Assembly (NCBI GenBank): GCA_964444065.1
Contig: CAYUFL010000005.1
Location: 10,460-74,459 of the forward strand
From: JBGMEA01 sp964444065
Lineage (GTDB): Bacteria; Bacillota; Clostridia; Eubacteriales; Anaerofustaceae
DNA length: 64,000 bases
Reading direction: 5' to 3'
Shown here one piece after another: positions 17,714-24,957 of this stretch (positions are counted from its first letter, which is position 1; each line of letters starts with the position of its first letter). A program made the position numbers and the translations under genes. A model generated the notes under the pieces. That model was not told where the DNA came from. It saw only the letters and a list, made by a program, of their open reading frames with translations, and ran no database searches.

Positions 17714-18046
17714 ATGAAAGTAGGAATCATCAGATGTATGCAGACCGAGGACTATTGTCCCGGAACGACTGATTTTAAGTTTATTGAAGAAAAGAAGGGT
17801 GCATTTGAGGGCGTTGAAGAAGGTATCGAAATCATAGGTTTCATTAATTGCGGAGGCTGTCCCGGCAAAAAGGCTGTTTTAAGAGCGCGGGAGTTGGTTA
17901 GAAGAGGGGCAGACACTATCGTTTTTGCTTCTTGCATTCAGCGGGGTAATCCCATCGGTTACCCCTGCCCATTTGCAAAAAGGATGAAAGAGCTTATTCA
18001 AAATGATTTGCCAGATAATATAAAGTATTTAGATTACACCCATTGA
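17714..18046 (+). CDS. CGGC-domain protein
   Basis: A 110-residue protein of the CGGC family (named for the Cys-Gly-Gly-Cys motif), found in anaerobes and presumed metal- or redox-binding. The motif FINCGGCPGKKAV is central, flanked by a second conserved cysteine segment (VFASCIQRGNPIGYPCP). An upstream in-frame ATG exists at 17690, but ATG 17714 has AGAGGTGG correctly placed and gives the family-like start MKVGIIRC. It appears monocistronic. Confidence 0.85.
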   Translation: MKVGIIRCMQTEDYCPGTTDFKFIEEKKGAFEGVEEGIEIIGFINCGGCPGKKAVLRARELVRRGADTIVFASCIQRGNPIGYPCPFAKRMKELIQNDLPDNIKYLDYTH

Positions 18047-18174
18047 AATTTGTTATTATCTGTTATTTGGACTTTACACAAAACTCGGGATAGACCCGTA
18101 ACTGTTGAATATGTTGTTATAACTGACAAATGTAGAGCTTTATATAATATTCCCCACGAAAGCGAGGTACCCCT

Positions 18175-18870
18175 ATGTCAACCTACACAACCAAACAGAT
18201 CATGAAAAACTTTTACAGCATTGAGCTGCACGACATGGTGCGTTGCTTTTTACTGCTTGGCGAGCGGGAAGCACTGCTGGTGGATACCTGCACAGGCGAA
18301 GGCGATCTCAAAGCGGTGGTCGAAGGGATCACAAAGCTGCCCGTCACCGTGGTGTTCACCCATGCGGACAGAGATCATATCGGCGGGGCGAAGCACTTTG
18401 AACGGCGCCTCATGCACCCGAGCGAATTTGATTATTACGCAGGCAAAAACGAAGCGCCCGCTGTGATGGAACCCCTCTGGGAAGACGACATCCTCGATAT
18501 CGGCACGTTCCGTTTCGAGGTCATTCTGCTTCCCGGTCACACACCCGGCAGCATTGCGCTGTTGGAAGAAGAAAAGCGTTTTCTGATCGGCGGAGACAGC
18601 GTTCAAACAGGCGGCTCGATCTTCATGTTCGGAGAAGGGCGCAACTTCGAAGCCTATCGCGCGAGCATGGAAAAATTGCAGGAGATGATGGATGCATTTG
18701 ACGTCGTGTATTCTTCGCACTATGATTTGGCAGTCAAACCCGAAGCGATCAACCGACTGCATACTGCCGCGGGCAAAATGATCCGTCATGAGGTTGCGGG
18801 CACAGAGGTACAGCGATACGGACAGACGTTTCTTCAGTTCAAAACGGACGGCGTGTCTTTTTTTGGTTAG
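18175..18870 (+). CDS. Metallo-beta-lactamase-fold hydrolase
   Basis: A 231-residue MBL-fold enzyme. The metal ligands are in place: HADRDH (residues 63-68), His122 in LPGHTPGS and Asp141 in GGDSV, with a later histidine in SSHYD. This gives the usual two-zinc (or iron) hydrolase site. The family includes thioesterase, lactonase and glyoxalase II activities; substrate is not evident. No signal peptide is present. The ATG has a GCGAGGT ribosome site. It precedes the ion-channel gene, which has its own promoter. Confidence 0.88.
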   Translation: MSTYTTKQIMKNFYSIELHDMVRCFLLLGEREALLVDTCTGEGDLKAVVEGITKLPVTVVFTHADRDHIGGAKHFERRLMHPSEFDYYAGKNEAPAVMEPLWEDDILDIGTFRFEVILLPGHTPGSIALLEEEKRFLIGGDSVQTGGSIFMFGEGRNFEAYRASMEKLQEMMDAFDVVYSSHYDLAVKPEAINRLHTAAGKMIRHEVAGTEVQRYGQTFLQFKTDGVSFFG

Positions 18871-18896
18871 CAATCAATCAAAATACAAAGATTCAA

Positions 18897-18926
18897 TTGC
18901 ATGCGAAACAAATATTGCTTTATAAT
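18897..18926 (+). promoter_or_regulatory. Promoter of the channel gene
   Basis: TTGCAT (18897-18902), 18-base spacer, TATAAT (18921-18926), 51 bases before the ATG. Confidence 0.6.
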
Positions 18927-18977
18927 AAGCGTACTATGCATAAGAAAAATTTATATTGATAGCAGGGGTAGCGGAAT

Positions 18978-20834
18978 ATGAAGAAGAAACCAAAACTGAA
19001 AGAGAAACTGGGTTATTTTTTTGACCTTGTGATGGCAAAGGGAACCATTGCGCTTGTCGCCATGCTGTTTCTCGTCACCGCCGTTGTCGTGGTGATCGCA
19101 GGTGTGCTCGGGGTCTTGATGAACAATGACATGAGCGCGGGTGTGAGCATCTGGCAGAGCCTGATGCATGCCATCGACGCGGGTAATCTGGCAGGAGACG
19201 ACCCTGCCAACATCGGCGTGCTCATTCTGATGTCGATTGTCACCGTCTGCGGGATTTTCGTCACAAGTATTTTAATCGGGATTATCAGCACAGGGTTTGA
19301 GCAGAAACTGTACGCCCTGCGCAAAGGAACCTCCCGCGTGCTCGAGAGCGGACACGTGGTGATCATCGGTTTTAACGACGGCATTTATACCATTCTGTCC
19401 GAACTGATCGAAGCAGGCGAAAACCATAAGAAAAACTGCATTGTCGTCCTCGGCGAAGAAGAAAAAGAAGTCATGGAGGAGATGATCAACGGGCATATCG
19501 AAGACAAAAAGACGACCCGCATCATCTGCAAATCCGGCAAACTGACCGAAAATTTGCTGTATGAACGTGCTTCACTGGAGTTAAGCCGATCCGTTATCAT
19601 CAATCAGGACGACGATTTTTCTGTCATTAAAGTGCTGCTTGCCCTTGTCAATTATTTGAAATCAAAGCAGGCGTTTGACAGCGATCTGCATATTACAACC
19701 ATGATTCATCAGATCGAAAATCTGGAAGCGGCAAAAATCGCGGGCGAAGGGAAGGCGGAAGTGCTGTACTTCAAAGACGCTTTGTCCCGCATCATTGCCC
19801 ACACCTGCCGTCAGCCGGGGCTTTCTCTTGTGCTGACCGAATTTTTCGACTTTTCGGGTGACGAGTTTTATTTTGAGCAGTTTCCCGAACTGTCCGGAAA
19901 AACCTTCGGTGATATCATCTATCTGTTTGCGCACTCTGCGGTTGTCGGATTGGAACAGAACGGACGGGCTGTGTTAAATCCGCCGATGGACACCGTGCTG
20001 CAACCGGGCGATGCCGTGATCCATCTTGCCGAAGACGACGGCGTATCCAAACCGCTGAGCACCGCGCCCGCAACGGATTTGTCAGTCTCTGTGCAACGCA
20101 GCGGCAGTGACGGCGAAGCCAACCACCTGCTTGTTTTGGGATACAATGAGTTTCTGTCGGACATTCTTGCGGAACTCGATCATTATGCGCAGGCCGGAAC
20201 GATTATTTCAGTCGCACATGACGATCTTTCGGCTTTGGCATCCAACACTGCTTATCAAAACATTAAGCTGGAATTGCAGACATGCGATATTTATCAGCGG
20301 AGCAATCTGGAATCACTGGTGTCGGACGTCACCGATACGATCCTTTTATTGAGCGATACGGATATCGATACCGACGAAGCGGATTCCAAAACGCTGCTTC
20401 TTTTGATTCATCTCAGAGATATTGAGAAAAAGCGCAACCGCGATTACAACCTCATCAGTGAAATGCGTTCGGTCAGCAATCAGAAACTGGCGAAAGTTGC
20501 GAACGTAACGGACTTTGTCGTAGGCAGTACGATTACGAATCTGATTATTTCGCAGGTTTCCGAAAATCGCCGCTTGACATTGTTGTTTGAAGATTTGCTG
20601 GATGCGGACGGTTCGGAACTGTATATGAAAAAAGCATCTCGTTATGTGAAAACGGCAACGGAAACGGATTTTTACACGATTACCGAAATCGCAAGAAAAC
20701 GAAATGAAATTGCAATCGGATACAAAAAAATGAGCGCGGAAGGATTGGTTATCGTAACCAATCCGCTGAAATCGGAGCGCGTCTCTTTCGGTGAGGATGA
20801 TTACCTGATCGTAATCGCGCAAGACAATGAATAA
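18978..20834 (+). CDS. CASTOR/POLLUX-like ion channel with RCK domains
   Basis: A 618-residue protein with two membrane segments (about 22-48 and 80-108) and a pore loop between them reading MHAIDAGNLAGD; D67-A-G-N resembles the ADAGN filter of plant CASTOR/POLLUX channels rather than the potassium-channel GYG. It is followed by two regulator-of-conductance (TrkA-N-like) Rossmann regions starting VVIIGFNDG and LLVLGYNEF, each with C-terminal TrkA-C-like segments. Plant relatives are nuclear calcium or potassium channels; bacterial members are uncharacterised. The start has a GGGGT ribosome site. An acetyltransferase gene follows after 24 bases. Confidence 0.82.
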   Translation: MKKKPKLKEKLGYFFDLVMAKGTIALVAMLFLVTAVVVVIAGVLGVLMNNDMSAGVSIWQSLMHAIDAGNLAGDDPANIGVLILMSIVTVCGIFVTSILIGIISTGFEQKLYALRKGTSRVLESGHVVIIGFNDGIYTILSELIEAGENHKKNCIVVLGEEEKEVMEEMINGHIEDKKTTRIICKSGKLTENLLYERASLELSRSVIINQDDDFSVIKVLLALVNYLKSKQAFDSDLHITTMIHQIENLEAAKIAGEGKAEVLYFKDALSRIIAHTCRQPGLSLVLTEFFDFSGDEFYFEQFPELSGKTFGDIIYLFAHSAVVGLEQNGRAVLNPPMDTVLQPGDAVIHLAEDDGVSKPLSTAPATDLSVSVQRSGSDGEANHLLVLGYNEFLSDILAELDHYAQAGTIISVAHDDLSALASNTAYQNIKLELQTCDIYQRSNLESLVSDVTDTILLLSDTDIDTDEADSKTLLLLIHLRDIEKKRNRDYNLISEMRSVSNQKLAKVANVTDFVVGSTITNLIISQVSENRRLTLLFEDLLDADGSELYMKKASRYVKTATETDFYTITEIARKRNEIAIGYKKMSAEGLVIVTNPLKSERVSFGEDDYLIVIAQDNE

Positions 20835-20858
20835 ACTGACAGGGAACAGGATTCGGAT

Positions 20859-21395
20859 ATGGAGTTTCAAAAGATAAAAACGCAGCGCTTGCTGCTCGGA
20901 AAACTGATCGGCAGCGATCGCAATGATTTTTTTGCTTATCGCGCTTTGCCTGAGATCGTGCAATATCAATCGTTCAGACCAAAGGAAATTTCTGAGATTG
21001 ATGCATTTCTTGCGGCAAATGAGAACACAGCGTTCGGTGCCGACAATACATGGTTTCAGCTTGGAATCTGTTTGGAAAGCGGACAGCTGATCGGAGATAT
21101 CGGGATTCATTTTCTGGATGACGCACGTCAGTCCGAGCTCGGTTATACGATGGCTCCCGCATACCAGGGGAACGGATATGCAAGGGAGGCGGTTCGGGCG
21201 GTTATCGGATACTTGTTTGAGTCTTGCAACATACACAGAGTGACGGCCTCGGTCGATCCCGAAAACACTAGATCGATGCGTCTTTTGGAAACGCTCGGGT
21301 TTCGAAAAGAAGCGTATTTTGTGGAAAGTTATTTTACAGACGGCATTTGGTGTGATGACTGTATCTATGCCTTACTGAAAAAAGAATGGATTTGA
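20859..21395 (+). CDS. GNAT N-acetyltransferase (RimJ/RimL type)
   Basis: A 178-residue GCN5-related acetyltransferase. It begins with the RimJ-type strand (KIKTQRLLLGKL), has the ELGYTMAPAYQGNGYAREAV acetyl-CoA pyrophosphate-binding motif (Q/RxxGxG/A form) and ends with VDPENTRSMRLLETLGF. Members acetylate ribosomal protein N-termini, small amines or antibiotics; the target is unknown. It follows the channel gene by 24 bases and is probably co-transcribed. A hairpin terminator lies between it and the convergent regulator gene. Confidence 0.88.
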   Translation: MEFQKIKTQRLLLGKLIGSDRNDFFAYRALPEIVQYQSFRPKEISEIDAFLAANENTAFGADNTWFQLGICLESGQLIGDIGIHFLDDARQSELGYTMAPAYQGNGYAREAVRAVIGYLFESCNIHRVTASVDPENTRSMRLLETLGFRKEAYFVESYFTDGIWCDDCIYALLKKEWI

Positions 21396-21403
21396 TCTGA
21401 ATG

Positions 21404-21427
21404 AAGCACGTCCTCAGACGTGCTTTT
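21404..21427. terminator. Terminator between convergent genes
   Basis: Perfect nine-base stem AAGCACGTC/GACGTGCTT with CTCA loop. A short T run follows on the plus strand; the minus-strand side is weaker but may serve the regulator gene. Confidence 0.75.
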
Positions 21428-21430
21428 GCA

Positions 21431-22117
21431 TTATTTTTCCGTATCCGATCTTACCATAATATCAGTGGACAGCGGTTCCAGCTTCTTTCGGTTGACACGA
21501 TATCCCGGTTTGGTTTTTTCGAGGGAACCGTTATTCAGAAACTCTTTGAACGTATACAGCAGATGGCGGTAACTCACACCGAGATATTCCGCCGTCTCGG
21601 TGTGTTTCTGTTTGTAAATACCGTTTGTTTCCAACTGAAGTACATGCGCTGCCAGCCGGTGTCTCAACTCATAGCTTTGGCTTTTGCTTTGAAACCATGA
21701 GCGCCTCATGAGTTTCTTGCCGAGATACTGAGACAGACCGAGCAGAAACTGTGCGTCGGACGAAAAGTGTTCTGTTGCATACTGCATCGGAATGCGCAGA
21801 CAGGTACATGCCGATACTGCGCGCACGTCCTGCGGCTGGGTTTCGATCCCGAGCAGGGTCAGTTCTCCGATATAGGCGCCTCCGCCGATGAATTCGATAA
21901 TCGACTGTTTTCCGTTTTCATGCACCAGAGATATTTTTGCTTTTCCGTCCAATATCACATATAGGTATTCCACGCTGTGACGAGAGGAGATGATGGTTTC
22001 ATCGGGTTCAAACCGAATCACATCGCTTACTTCTGTGTCAGTGATCCGTGCGGAAGGATTCTGCTCAGTGGCGGCATCCAACATTGGCTTGATTTCGCTT
22101 CGCGATATTTTTTTCAT
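21431..22117 (-). CDS. Crp/Fnr-family regulator, YeiL-like
   Basis: A 228-residue regulator. Residues about 25-120 form a cyclic-nucleotide-binding-type beta-barrel (LDGKAKISLVHENGKQSIIEF, GGAYIGELTLLG) and residues about 165-215 a winged-helix DNA-binding domain with recognition helix region TAEYLGVSYRHLLYTFKEF. The overall pattern resembles E. coli YeiL. No four-cysteine Fnr cluster is evident. It is divergently transcribed from a YczE/YitT-type membrane protein gene; the shared 92-base gap holds a 10-base palindrome, so it likely controls that gene or itself. A GAGGT ribosome site precedes its ATG. Confidence 0.85.
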   Translation of the reverse strand: MKKISRSEIKPMLDAATEQNPSARITDTEVSDVIRFEPDETIISSRHSVEYLYVILDGKAKISLVHENGKQSIIEFIGGGAYIGELTLLGIETQPQDVRAVSACTCLRIPMQYATEHFSSDAQFLLGLSQYLGKKLMRRSWFQSKSQSYELRHRLAAHVLQLETNGIYKQKHTETAEYLGVSYRHLLYTFKEFLNNGSLEKTKPGYRVNRKKLEPLSTDIMVRSDTEK

Positions 22118-22134
22118 TTTAACCTCAAAAATAG

Positions 22135-22144
22135 GAGATATCTC
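22135..22144. promoter_or_regulatory. Palindrome GAGATATCTC in a divergent promoter gap
   Basis: A perfect 10-base palindrome between the Crp-family regulator gene and the membrane protein gene, placed where an operator for the regulator would be expected. It does not match the TGTGA-N6-TCACA Crp consensus. Confidence 0.35.
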
Positions 22145-22209
22145 ATATCATTATACCGCAGATTCGTGTATCGTTTGAGAAAAGTACGATATTTGGCAAG
22201 GAAACCTAT

Positions 22210-22857
22210 ATGAATCAGATCAAACGATTATTCTTATCACTCTTTTTTTATGCACTCTCCGCTTTCGGCGTCAGTCTTTCCGTCAAAGTAAACGTGGGCA
22301 TCAGTGCGTTCAATGGGATGAATGTCTCACTTTCCGATCTGATTGGCATAAAAGTCGGCACAATCACAACGATACTCAATTTCACGTTTCTGCTGGCATA
22401 CATGATTTCCACGAAATTTCGTTACCCGCTCAAGTATGTACTTCAGGGTGTCTTCCTTCTGATCCTGGGTGTGCTGATTAATTTTTATTTATATACGGTG
22501 CTCGCCAATTTTGAAATACAGTCCTACTTCCTGCGTATGCTGCTGCTTAGCGTCGGCACGATCATCAGCGGTCTTGCGGTCGGGATGATTATCCATTACA
22601 ACAGCATCACATTTCCCATCGAAAATCTTTGTATCGAGCTTGAGGCGCATACGAAACGATCCTTTTCGTTTTACCGCTACGGTGTTGATATTTTGTCGAT
22701 CCTTGTCTCATTGGCGATAACACTGTTTTTCGGAATGCCGCTTTATATCAGAGAAGGAAGCATCCTCAGCGTGCTGCTTTTGACAGCGTCGATGAATTTT
22801 TCGAGAAAGAAGATGGCGAAAGTACTTGAAAACGAGACGCAAACCACGCTATTATAA
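22210..22857 (+). CDS. YczE/YitT-type membrane protein
   Basis: A 215-residue protein with five to six hydrophobic segments, matching the YczE/YyaS/YitT group. The glycine- and serine-rich first helix (ALSAFGVSLSVKVNVGISAF) and the second-half repeat (LLLSVGTIISGLAVGMIIHY) resemble the internal duplication of that family. The function is unknown; in B. subtilis YczE lies near surfactin genes. It is divergent from the Crp-family regulator and starts a possible unit with YfcE (87 bases) and a diguanylate cyclase (31 bases). Confidence 0.78.
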   Translation: MNQIKRLFLSLFFYALSAFGVSLSVKVNVGISAFNGMNVSLSDLIGIKVGTITTILNFTFLLAYMISTKFRYPLKYVLQGVFLLILGVLINFYLYTVLANFEIQSYFLRMLLLSVGTIISGLAVGMIIHYNSITFPIENLCIELEAHTKRSFSFYRYGVDILSILVSLAITLFFGMPLYIREGSILSVLLLTASMNFSRKKMAKVLENETQTTLL

Positions 22858-22944
22858 GTTAATATCTCTTGCTGACGCAAAATGCGGTCTCTGACAAAGA
22901 GATTTATGTTAGGCGATGGTCGTATATTCATGCGGAGGGCATCT

Positions 22945-23493
22945 ATGAAGTTGTTTTTTATTTCGGACATACACGGTTCGTACTATTTTTTGCAAAAGGC
23001 ACTGGGTTGTTTTGCTTCCGAGCGTGCAGATTATCTTGTGATATTGGGAGACGAACTCTATCATGGCGCCCGCAATCAGCTGCCTGAAGGATACGATACC
23101 AAAAAAACAGCGGCGCTGCTGAATGAACACGCCGATAAAATCATGGCAGTAAGAGGGAATTGCGATTCCGAAGTGGATCAGATGGTACTCGACTTTCCCC
23201 TGATGTCGGATTATTCGCTCATCCTGCACGAAAGCAGGCGGCTGTTCCTGACGCACGGGCACATATTCAGCCCGGAAAAATTGCCTCTGCTGAACTTCGG
23301 AGATGTCTTTTGTTACGGACATACGCATCTGCCTGTCGCGGAAAAACAAGGCGAAATTTTTATCTTCAATCCGGGATCGATCGCTTTGCCGAAAGAGAAT
23401 CATCCTCATACATACGGAGTGCTTTCGGACTTTCATTTATCGATCAAAACACTGGATGGTGAATTGTTCAAACAAATCGATTTACGTAAATAG
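22945..23493 (+). CDS. yfcE: YfcE-type metallophosphodiesterase
   Basis: A 182-residue calcineurin-like phosphoesterase of the YfcE family. All metal motifs are present: FISDIHG (D-x-H), LGDELYHG (GD), VRGNCDSEVD (GNCD), THGH and CYGHTHLP (GHTH). YfcE acts on model phosphodiesters with Mn2+; its natural substrate is unsettled. The open frame reaches 22882, but ATG 22945 with GGAGGG upstream gives the standard N-terminus MKLFFISDIHG. It is likely translated from the same transcript as the diguanylate cyclase 31 bases downstream. Confidence 0.92.
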   Translation: MKLFFISDIHGSYYFLQKALGCFASERADYLVILGDELYHGARNQLPEGYDTKKTAALLNEHADKIMAVRGNCDSEVDQMVLDFPLMSDYSLILHESRRLFLTHGHIFSPEKLPLLNFGDVFCYGHTHLPVAEKQGEIFIFNPGSIALPKENHPHTYGVLSDFHLSIKTLDGELFKQIDLRK

Positions 23494-23524
23494 AATCTTT
23501 ATATGATTAAATCAGGAGGAATGT

Positions 23525-24517
23525 GTGAAACAATCGGAAATTAAGTATCGTTTGTACCGAGCCATTCTTATATTGGGAGCTGTTTTTGCGCTGATCAGTA
23601 TTGTCGGCAATTATTTCTCTTCCTTTCCGTTTCGTTCCGATGTCAAATGGATCGCGCTGCTGATCATTACGGTTGTCGCATTGCTTTTCTCAAACAATAT
23701 AAAATACTCGCATCATATTATGTTCGGTGTATTCTTGTTTCTGGTCTTCATTTTTCTGCCGTTTGCTTTTGTTGATTCGGGCGGAAGCAACAACAATGCG
23801 ACGGGTTATACGTTTCTGCTGCTGATCTCAATTACCTATCTGTTCGACGGAAACCGTCGCATCATATTTGTAGCTGCGCTCATTTTTGCTTTTATGGGGA
23901 TGCATGCGCTGGAATATTTTCGACCGGATTTGATTGCGGTATATCCGCAGTGGAATCAGTTTCTCGATCGTATGATACAGATTCCGCTGTTGCTTTTCGC
24001 ATCGTTTGTTATCATTCTACAGTTTTCCAGAGAATATGAAACGGTCAACCGTAAACTTCAGCAGTATGCCAGTCTAGATGAACTGACAGGGCTGTACAAC
24101 CGCAGAATGTTCAATCAGGCAATGGAAGCCGCCGTAAAGGAGCGCCTCGAACCGATTTATCTGGCTTTGTTGGATCTGGACAATTTTAAGAACGTAAACG
24201 ATACCTACGGGCATGGTCAGGGGGATCTGGTGCTCAAAGAACTTGCGCTGCTGATGCGTGAGACCTTCGGATCCGAGCGTCATATTGTCAGTCGCTGGGG
24301 AGGGGATGAGTTCGCAGTAATCTATTATGGAGCAAGACAAGATTTGATTCGCAAACTGGATGAGATTGAATTCGGTTTTCTGCGATATGTGTCGTCCTAT
24401 GAGGAAACAACAGGAATCAGCAGAAGCATTGTTTCGTTTTGTGATTACGACAGTGTGGCTCAGACGTTGAATGCGGCGGATGAGCAGCTATATACAGAAA
24501 AACAGAAAAAGCTGTAA
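23525..24517 (+). CDS. Membrane-bound diguanylate cyclase
   Basis: A 330-residue protein with about six hydrophobic segments (residues about 12-165) followed by a GGDEF domain (about 180-330). The active-site motif is intact (SRWGGDEFAVIY), as are DELTGLYNRR and DLDNFKNVNDTYGH. It should make cyclic di-GMP from GTP at the membrane. No RxxD inhibitory site is obvious five residues before GGDEF. The C-terminal strand normally reading S-x-G-x-A is unusual here (SRSIVSFCDYDS). Start codon GTG with AGGAGG 5 bases upstream. Confidence 0.88.
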   Translation: MKQSEIKYRLYRAILILGAVFALISIVGNYFSSFPFRSDVKWIALLIITVVALLFSNNIKYSHHIMFGVFLFLVFIFLPFAFVDSGGSNNNATGYTFLLLISITYLFDGNRRIIFVAALIFAFMGMHALEYFRPDLIAVYPQWNQFLDRMIQIPLLLFASFVIILQFSREYETVNRKLQQYASLDELTGLYNRRMFNQAMEAAVKERLEPIYLALLDLDNFKNVNDTYGHGQGDLVLKELALLMRETFGSERHIVSRWGGDEFAVIYYGARQDLIRKLDEIEFGFLRYVSSYEETTGISRSIVSFCDYDSVAQTLNAADEQLYTEKQKKL

Positions 24518-24957
24518 TGAGCCGATCCATTCCATTTGTGCATGCAAATGACTTTTGTGTTGTTTGCAGTCAATGAAACGTTATAATGAAACAGTATTTT
24601 TGGCGCAGAGATGCTTACGCGCCTGTTCTGTTTGGTATGATCCCGATCACAATTAAAACTTGAATTCTGTCGTATGAGTAAAAATAAAAATCAATTTTTC
24701 TCACTTATGCTGTTAACAAAAGAGCGGTTTCTGTCGATACAATAGTATAGGCAAAAACAGTTTTTTTTTACAATCACCGTGTTTGAATGAATTTACACAG
24801 TAAAATACATTCAAAAATTACAGGAATTTCATTGTAAAATCAAGCTGTTTTTGATATGATTGCAAAATCAAAAGTATGATGCGGAGCAAAGGTGCTTTCA
24901 GGCATGTTGTTTCACGTTATACTTTTTTATTTCAGACAAAAAAGGAAGGTGCGGAGT
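24518..24957. other. 440-base intergenic region before the sensor-CheW gene
   Basis: It holds a weak hairpin CATTTG/CAAATG (24533-24550), a TATAAT-like box near 24584, a sigma-28-like promoter (24714-24740) and a leader of about 218 bases. The leader carries two related segments (ATTGTAAAATCAAG and ATTGCAAAATCAAAAG, near 24832 and 24859). I see no coding sequence or known riboswitch. Confidence 0.5.
24714..24740 (+). promoter_or_regulatory. Sigma-28-like promoter upstream of the sensor-CheW gene
   Basis: TAAC, a 15-base spacer and GTCGATAC, against the Gram-positive flagellar sigma consensus TAAA-N15-GCCGATAT. The chemoreceptor gene has a matching TAAC-N15-TACGATAA on its own strand (63038-63012). 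Confidence 0.5.

Noticed and set aside
24518..24957. Possible cyclic di-GMP (GEMM) riboswitch near the GGDEF and CheW genes
   Set aside because: None of the GEMM core sequences is present in the leader.
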